Assembly: GCA_964498095.1 (NCBI GenBank)
Contig: CAZCFY010000013.1
Location: forward strand, 57,301-121,300
DNA length: 64,000 nt
Direction of reading: 5' to 3'
Origin: SG-bin7 sp964498095
GTDB taxonomy: Bacteria; Bdellovibrionota; Bdellovibrionia; Bdellovibrionales; SG-bin7
The notes below the pieces were generated by a model that was not told the origin of the DNA, made no database searches, and saw only the letters and a list, made by a program, of their open reading frames with translations. Of the stretch, positions 59,862-64,000 are shown one piece after another; the first letter of the stretch is position 1; the number at the start of each line of letters is the position of its first letter. Made by a program: the position numbers and the translations under genes.

Positions 59862-61474
59862 GAATTGCACTTTCTCAAATCAATCCAACATTAGGTAACT
59901 TTCAAGGCAACGCCGAAAGGATATTAAAGGCCATTGCCGACGGTGCCTCCCGTCGTTGTGATCTCGTGGTGTTTCCTGAGATGGCACTCTTTGGTTACCG
60001 CACCGGGGATTTATTGGAAAGAAAGTCCATAGTTGATGAACAGCTTAAATATCTAAAATACATTCAAAAGAAAATGCCGGCGAAAGTAACGGCAATTTTT
60101 GGCCTGGTAACAAAAAATAAAGCTTCCCGCGGTAAACCTTACTTTAATTCTGCGGCCGTCGTTAATAAAAATAGCGCGCCAAAGTTTTGCCATAAACAAC
60201 TACTGCCAACCTATGATGTTTTTGATGAATACCGTCACCTCGAACCGGGCGATGTCGCCAAAAACATCGTCACAATAAACGGCAAAAAAGTTTTGGTTAC
60301 GGTTTGTGAAGACATTTGGGGATGGGAACTCCCGGGACAGCGGAACTACTATCCAAATAATCCATTGCAAAAAATAAAAGCTAAGGTGGACCTAGTTGTT
60401 AATATCAGTGCCTCACCATTTTCTCTAAACAAAGAAAAGTTCCGTTATGTTTTATGCAAGAAAACGGCGGCCCACTTTAAAGCACCGATGGTTTACGTGA
60501 ATATGGCCGGCGCGCAGGATGAGCTGATTTTCGATGGCGGCAGCTTCGGTATCGCCAAAAACGGAAAGGTGCTGGCTCAAAATGTCAAATTCGCCGAAGA
60601 CCTCAATGTCATTGATCTTAGAGCGAAAACCGGCGGCTTCCGTGGTCAAAAGTTATCGGAAACAGAAACCTTACGTCAGGCCCTTATCCTTGGAATTCGT
60701 GATTTTTCTGCAAAAACGGGAATTGACCGCGTGCATTTGGGATTAAGTGGTGGAATTGACTCCGCGGTGGTTGCCTGCTTGGCGGTCGACGCCTTGGGGC
60801 CGAACAAAGTAACTGGCTTTGCTTTACCGGGCCCGTTTAGCGCCCCAGAAAGCTTGGAGCTTGCCGTGCACTTAGCAAAAAATATCGGCGTAGAGCTTAA
60901 AACAGTCGAAATCAAGAAAGAATATGAGCATTTAATAGCGCAACTCGAAAAAAGTTTTATTGATCTAAAATTCGGAACCGTTCACGAAAATATTCAGGCG
61001 CGTTTGCGGGGCATGATTCTTATGGCTTACGCAAATTTTAAGAATAGCATTTTACTTTCCACGAGCAATAAAGACGAATACGCCACCGGCTATTGCACTC
61101 TTTATGGTGATATGTGCGGTGGATTGTCGCCGATTGGCGATTTACTAAAAATGCAAGTTTACGCCATCGCCAATCATTATAATTCACAATCGGAAGTAAT
61201 TCCCAAAGCGATTATCGACCGCATACCCACGGCAGAACTTAAACCAAATCAAAAAGATCAGGACACATTACCACCATACCCAGAACTCGACAGGGCGGTT
61301 TTAAACCTTGTACAACGAAAGCTGAAAGCGAAAAGTGCTAATGAAAAATGGCTCCTTCAGGCACTGATGAAAAGTGAATTTAAGCGTTGGCAAGCTCCAC
61401 CTATTTTGCGCGTCACAGAACATGCGTTCGGCCGCGGGCGAAATTTTCCGGTAGCTCACAAAGCTATTTTTTAG
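59858..61474 (+). CDS. nadE: Glutamine-dependent NAD synthetase
   Basis: The last step of NAD synthesis: deamido-NAD to NAD with ammonia taken from glutamine. A 538-aa two-domain enzyme: N-terminal nitrilase-type amidase (residues 1 to about 255) with catalytic Glu in FPEMALFGY, Lys in HKQLLPTYDVFDE and Cys in VTVCEDIWG, then the synthetase domain with the PP-loop LGLSGGIDSAVVACLA and STSNKDEYATGYCT. It starts at GTG inside the end of the DUF2203 gene. Confidence 0.96.
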   Translation: MRIALSQINPTLGNFQGNAERILKAIADGASRRCDLVVFPEMALFGYRTGDLLERKSIVDEQLKYLKYIQKKMPAKVTAIFGLVTKNKASRGKPYFNSAAVVNKNSAPKFCHKQLLPTYDVFDEYRHLEPGDVAKNIVTINGKKVLVTVCEDIWGWELPGQRNYYPNNPLQKIKAKVDLVVNISASPFSLNKEKFRYVLCKKTAAHFKAPMVYVNMAGAQDELIFDGGSFGIAKNGKVLAQNVKFAEDLNVIDLRAKTGGFRGQKLSETETLRQALILGIRDFSAKTGIDRVHLGLSGGIDSAVVACLAVDALGPNKVTGFALPGPFSAPESLELAVHLAKNIGVELKTVEIKKEYEHLIAQLEKSFIDLKFGTVHENIQARLRGMILMAYANFKNSILLSTSNKDEYATGYCTLYGDMCGGLSPIGDLLKMQVYAIANHYNSQSEVIPKAIIDRIPTAELKPNQKDQDTLPPYPELDRAVLNLVQRKLKAKSANEKWLLQALMKSEFKRWQAPPILRVTEHAFGRGRNFPVAHKAIF

Positions 61475-61482
61475 GGCGGCAA

Positions 61483-61917
61483 ATGAACATTAAGGTTATT
61501 CCAATAGAAATGGGCTCGGCCGAGTATGACGCCGAGATGAAGCTAAGAACAAAAATTTTACGGGAGCCGTTAGGACTAAAGTATTCCCCCGAAGATCTCA
61601 TCAGAGAGCTTGATGATATTCATTTAGGTGCTTTTTTAAGTTCCGAACTCGTTGGCTGTTTGTTACTTCGCCCGCAACTTGAAGGCGTTATGAAGATGCG
61701 TCAAGTAGCTGTTGATTCGCGTTATCAGAGAAAAAAAATTGGGACAAAGTTGGTAAAGTTCGCTGAGGTATTGGCGAAAAAAATGGGATACTCAAAGTTT
61801 GAACTGCATGCGCGGGAAACTTCAATTGCATTTTATAAAGCCCTTGGTTATGAAACTTTTGGAGAGATTTTTGAGGAAGTAACAATTCCTCATCGCAAAA
61901 TGCGAAAAATCCTTTAA
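61483..61917 (+). CDS. GNAT-family N-acetyltransferase
   Basis: A 144-aa acetyltransferase. It contains MKMRQVAVDSRYQRKKIGTKLV, where Q/RxxxxIGxxL is the acetyl-CoA-binding motif A, and ARETSIAFYKALGYETFGE. The N terminus (ELDDIHLGAFLSSELVGCLL) fits the YjdJ/ElaA-like branch. ATG 61483 is preceded by AGGGCGG; the frame extending into nadE is not used. Substrate unknown. Confidence 0.88.
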   Translation: MNIKVIPIEMGSAEYDAEMKLRTKILREPLGLKYSPEDLIRELDDIHLGAFLSSELVGCLLLRPQLEGVMKMRQVAVDSRYQRKKIGTKLVKFAEVLAKKMGYSKFELHARETSIAFYKALGYETFGEIFEEVTIPHRKMRKIL

Positions 61918-61949
61918 GATAGAGTTTCGTATTCAAGGAGGAACACGCC

Positions 61950-62369
61950 GTGAAGAAGATATTTGTCACTGCTTCCGTTGTATTAATGTTATCCGTTTTT
62001 CTTTTTGTTTCTTTTTTACTTTTCACCGAGCTTACTTTCGCGCAGGACCGTTGCGTGGGTTCGCCCGATGCCCCAATCGCCTGGAAGGATTGTTTAGTGC
62101 AGAAGGACGGTTCTTTTTTAATTATTGAACCGCAATATGGTACGGAAAAAGACGGTTTTCTGCCCTTGCACGGAATAATTTCAACGGAAGGCGGTGCCGA
62201 TATCGCCACGCCTAATGGATTTTGCCAGGCGATGAAGAGAAATCTCGTTGCCAACGATCACCGCTTTGTTAAAAAGCCAATGCGTACAATTGCCTTAAGC
62301 CGCAACGGAAATTATCGCGGCACTTACAACTCAAACTTTTACTACTATTCGCTGACTTGCCGTCGCTAG
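61950..62369 (+). CDS. Secreted or anchored small hypothetical protein
   Basis: A 139-aa protein from GTG 61950 with AAGGAGG 8 bases upstream. A long hydrophobic leader (VLMLSVFLFVSFLLFTELTF then AQ) may be a signal peptide or anchor. The mature domain has four cysteines (RCVGS, KDCLVQ, GFCQAM, LTCRR) and ends in a Tyr-rich strand (FYYYSLTCRR). Family not recognised. Its stop abuts the 3' end of the disrupted minus-strand gene. Confidence 0.65.
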   Translation: MKKIFVTASVVLMLSVFLFVSFLLFTELTFAQDRCVGSPDAPIAWKDCLVQKDGSFLIIEPQYGTEKDGFLPLHGIISTEGGADIATPNGFCQAMKRNLVANDHRFVKKPMRTIALSRNGNYRGTYNSNFYYYSLTCRR

Positions 62370-62370
62370 G

Positions 62371-62570
62371 TTAGCGAGAGGTGCAAGAAGGGCGGCTGCA
62401 GAAGATAATTTGACCCTGTTGGGAGCTTTTCGGCAGTCTCGCGTACCAACGCGTGCAATCGGATTCGGCTTTTAAACGCGCCTCAGATTCGTCAGTCATC
62501 CAACCGCTGTCGCTAATTGTACGCTGGGCGCTCGCAGGGTCCTGACATAAACTCTTGATTGCGATAATCT
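62371..62570 (-). pseudogene. 3' remnant of a minus-strand gene cut by IS66 element
   Basis: An open frame of 65 codons ends at the stop 62371-62373 and runs back, without any likely start codon, to the left end of the IS66 element at 62571. It reads protein-like: LCQDPASAQRTISDSGWMTD, then DCTRWYARLPKSSQQ and FCSRPSCTSR with four cysteines, similar in style to the other secreted Cys proteins here. The 5' part would lie beyond the right end of the element, outside the window. Confidence 0.5.
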
Positions 62571-62576
62571 GTAAGC

Positions 62577-62951
62577 GTGAATCGCAATGAAATTTTAATC
62601 GACGAAATAAAGCAGATTGCTGAGCAATACAAAGACCAAGTGCCGGGAAAACGTACGGCGTGGCCGAATGCGATTAAAGATCGCGTGTTAGAATTAAATC
62701 GCAACGGACTTAATATCAAAAAAATTTGTGAAATGACCGGCTTACCATATTTTACCGTACTAAGCTGGCGGCCGCCAATAAAGGGGAAATTTAAACAAGT
62801 AAACCTCCCAGTTCAAGCTGCAACTGTCACAGTGCCAGTTGCGCCAATTGAAAATCCGACTGCAACTGTGACAGTTACTACTGGTGACGGAATGAAAATA
62901 GAGGGCTTAAATTTTGACGAGCTTTTGCGGCTAATAAAGAGGATAAAATGA
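62577..62951 (+). CDS. tnpA: IS66 TnpA-like protein
   Basis: A 124-aa protein from GTG 62577, only 6 bases inside the element. A helix-turn-helix region (IKDRVLELNRNGLNIKKICE, then TGLPYFTVLSWR) is followed by a linker with repeated TVTVPVAP/TATVTVTT wording and a short C-terminal helix. IS66 elements need such a small DNA-binding protein for transposition. It overlaps tnpB by 4 bases (ATGA). Confidence 0.8.
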   Translation: MNRNEILIDEIKQIAEQYKDQVPGKRTAWPNAIKDRVLELNRNGLNIKKICEMTGLPYFTVLSWRPPIKGKFKQVNLPVQAATVTVPVAPIENPTATVTVTTGDGMKIEGLNFDELLRLIKRIK

Positions 62952-63331
62952 GTTTCCGGCTTCGCGAGGGACATCGAGTGTTTGTATTTAGCGAGCCAAT
63001 TGATTTTCGCGCCGGTTTTGACAAGCTCACGTACTTGGTGCGGGAAAAAATGAAAAGGCAACTTGTCGAGGGAGATTTATTTTTATTTCTGGGCAAAAAC
63101 CGTAAACGGCTAAAAGCGATATGTTTTGACGGGACTGGTTTAATGTTAGTCAGTAAGCGTCTTGAGAGCGGGAAATTTATGAGTTTAAGTCAATGTGAAC
63201 ATGACGAGTTAACTGTTGATGAATTAAACGTCGTATTAGCTGGCGGCATCGTCAGAAGAAAATATTTCGGGCAAAGTGCATTGACAAATCTGCCTCATTC
63301 GCAATTTAATTTTACCAATGGTCCCGGTTGA
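62948..63331 (+). CDS. tnpB: IS66 TnpB (Orf2) protein
   Basis: A 127-aa protein with the classical IS66 Orf2 pattern: VFVFSEPIDFRAGFDKLTYLV near the N terminus, GDLFLFLGKNRKRLKAICFD in the middle and GTGLMLVSKRLESGKF. The role in transposition is unknown but conserved. Its last 14 bases overlap the start of tnpC, as expected for translational coupling. Confidence 0.9.
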   Translation: MSFRLREGHRVFVFSEPIDFRAGFDKLTYLVREKMKRQLVEGDLFLFLGKNRKRLKAICFDGTGLMLVSKRLESGKFMSLSQCEHDELTVDELNVVLAGGIVRRKYFGQSALTNLPHSQFNFTNGPG

Positions 63332-64000
63332 GCAAGAACAAAATATCGAAGTTTTACGCCAATACACTTTGTGGCTTCAATCTCAAGTTAAAGAGCTTGC
63401 GGGTGAAGTTTCGCTTCTTAAAAATGCAAAGGAATTATCCAGGCAAGAATTTTTAGATAATAAGCTCCGCGATCAGTTTTCAAGGTTGCAGCAGAAGTTT
63501 TTTGTTCACGGACGAGAGTCACTAACCGCAAGAGAAGATCGGCCCGTTGGCCACGAAAATGAACAGTTAAAACTGCACAGTGTTTACCCGCAAGAAGGAA
63601 AAGAAATTCCTGCGGAAGAATTTAAACCCAATGGTCCAGTGACGTATGTTTACAAAATGTCAGAGCGAGAATTAAAGAGAGAAAGTCTTGCCCGCGGAAT
63701 TAATGCGGGACACGAAGCATGGGAAGAAGTAAAAGGACTTTATCAACAGGCAGTTGAGCTCACGGTTTTTGAGCGGGTTTACCAAGAGGTTTTACATCAG
63801 CAGTGTAAATATCGTCTTAAGCCAAAGTATAATAATACAGATAAAGATATTTTAGTTACCGCTCCGGGAGGGCCGAAAGTGCGACCCGGATCTCGTTACT
63901 CCATTGATTTTGCGGTGTCAGTAGTTACTGACAAATATGAATACCACATTCCACTAGAGCGCCAGCGGCGAAAAATGCAAGCTCAAGGGTTAGAGATTGA
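63318..64000 (+). CDS. tnpC: IS66 transposase TnpC, 3' end outside window
   Basis: The open frame starts at ATG 63318 and is still open at the right edge (227 residues visible). An N-terminal coiled coil (LWLQSQVKELAGEVSLLKNA) is followed by the region before the DDE domain (ILVTAPGGPKVRPGSRYSID, KYEYHIPLERQRRKMQAQG), which matches the IS66 pattern VTAP...SKYADHLPLYRQ...GIEI. The upstream zinc-finger position shows only one cysteine (HQQCKYRLK) instead of the usual CxxC pairs. The catalytic domain lies outside. Confidence 0.88.
   Translation, partial: MVPVEQEQNIEVLRQYTLWLQSQVKELAGEVSLLKNAKELSRQEFLDNKLRDQFSRLQQKFFVHGRESLTAREDRPVGHENEQLKLHSVYPQEGKEIPAEEFKPNGPVTYVYKMSERELKRESLARGINAGHEAWEEVKGLYQQAVELTVFERVYQEVLHQQCKYRLKPKYNNTDKDILVTAPGGPKVRPGSRYSIDFAVSVVTDKYEYHIPLERQRRKMQAQGLEI

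Larger units (their letters stand above)
62571..64000 (+). mobile_element. IS66-family insertion sequence, right end outside window
   Basis: The left end GTAAGCGTGAATCGCAATG at 62571 has the GTAAGCG start typical of IS66 terminal repeats. Three genes in the IS66 order follow on the same strand with overlapping ends: tnpA, tnpB and tnpC (cut by the window edge). The eight bases before it, GATAATCT, are the expected left copy of the target duplication; the right copy cannot be checked here. Confidence 0.88.

Noticed and set aside
62513..62719. 68-aa open frame on the minus strand across the IS66 left end
   Set aside because: It runs across the element boundary and antisense to tnpA; the frame ending at 62371 is the more protein-like one.

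Overview
The window reads as chromosomal DNA of a Gram-negative bacterium of moderate GC, most likely a member or relative of the Bdellovibrionota (Bdellovibrio-like). This is an inference from gene content: many small proteins with Sec signal peptides, several outer-membrane beta-barrels, a two-ATPase/two-permease Mla-type lipid transporter, a Tad (Flp) pilus locus with a TadZ-TadA fusion, and a lysine-only H1-like micropeptide. No rRNA is present to settle it. Coding density is high, and many genes overlap by 1-20 bases or have their ribosome binding site inside the gene before.

Layout. 1-8.3 kb: leuS (5' end outside the window), speA, a membrane-anchored protein, an outer-membrane protein, a pair of secreted Cys-containing paralogues and trpS. 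8.4-11.7 kb: a tightly packed minus-strand operon pdxJ / 47-aa acidic protein / DUF3106-like protein / beta-barrel / PAP2 / PAP2. 11.8-15.7 kb: secreted subtilisin, methyltransferase, and secreted Cys- or Tyr-rich proteins. 15.8-20.0 kb: TCA operon icd-mdh-sucC-sucD (minus). 20.1-24.5 kb: Mla-type operon with two different MlaF-like ATPases, two MlaE-like permeases, MlaD and a barrel. 24.7-31.3 kb: alpha/beta hydrolase, lysine-rich micropeptide, an orphan pair of T2SSF (TadB/TadC-like) proteins, PDZ protein, cystathionine beta-synthase plus gamma-lyase/synthase, and uppP. 31.4-36.3 kb: tRNA-Phe, rmuC, then an array of six secreted paralogues that share a 117-bp perfect repeat. 36.5-45.4 kb: groES-groEL, DoxX, a noncoding stretch rich in palindromes (41.36-41.94 kb), barrel proteins and a CheY-like regulator.

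45.4-58.3 kb: Tad pilus region. One minus-strand run goes from the Flp pilin through the prepilin peptidase, three TadE-like pseudopilins, CpaB, secretin, the TadZ-TadA fusion and TadB into an RHS-repeat protein. Next to it are a tandem BMC-like-domain protein, a TadD-like TPR protein and a long Flp-type protein with a second membrane helix at its C terminus. 58.3-62.4 kb: HDOD protein, DUF2203, glutamine-dependent nadE, GNAT and a secreted protein. 62.57-64 kb: the left end of an IS66-family element (tnpA, tnpB, partial tnpC), apparently inserted into a gene on the opposite strand.

The observations I rate most worth following are the matched asymmetry of the two Mla ATPases (one composite ATP site degenerate, one canonical), the tandem BMC-like protein beside a Tad locus, the two-anchor Flp-like protein, the RHS protein coupled to the Tad operon, the recently recombined six-paralogue array, the 132-bp inverted-repeat element, and the 28-aa lysine-rich peptide.
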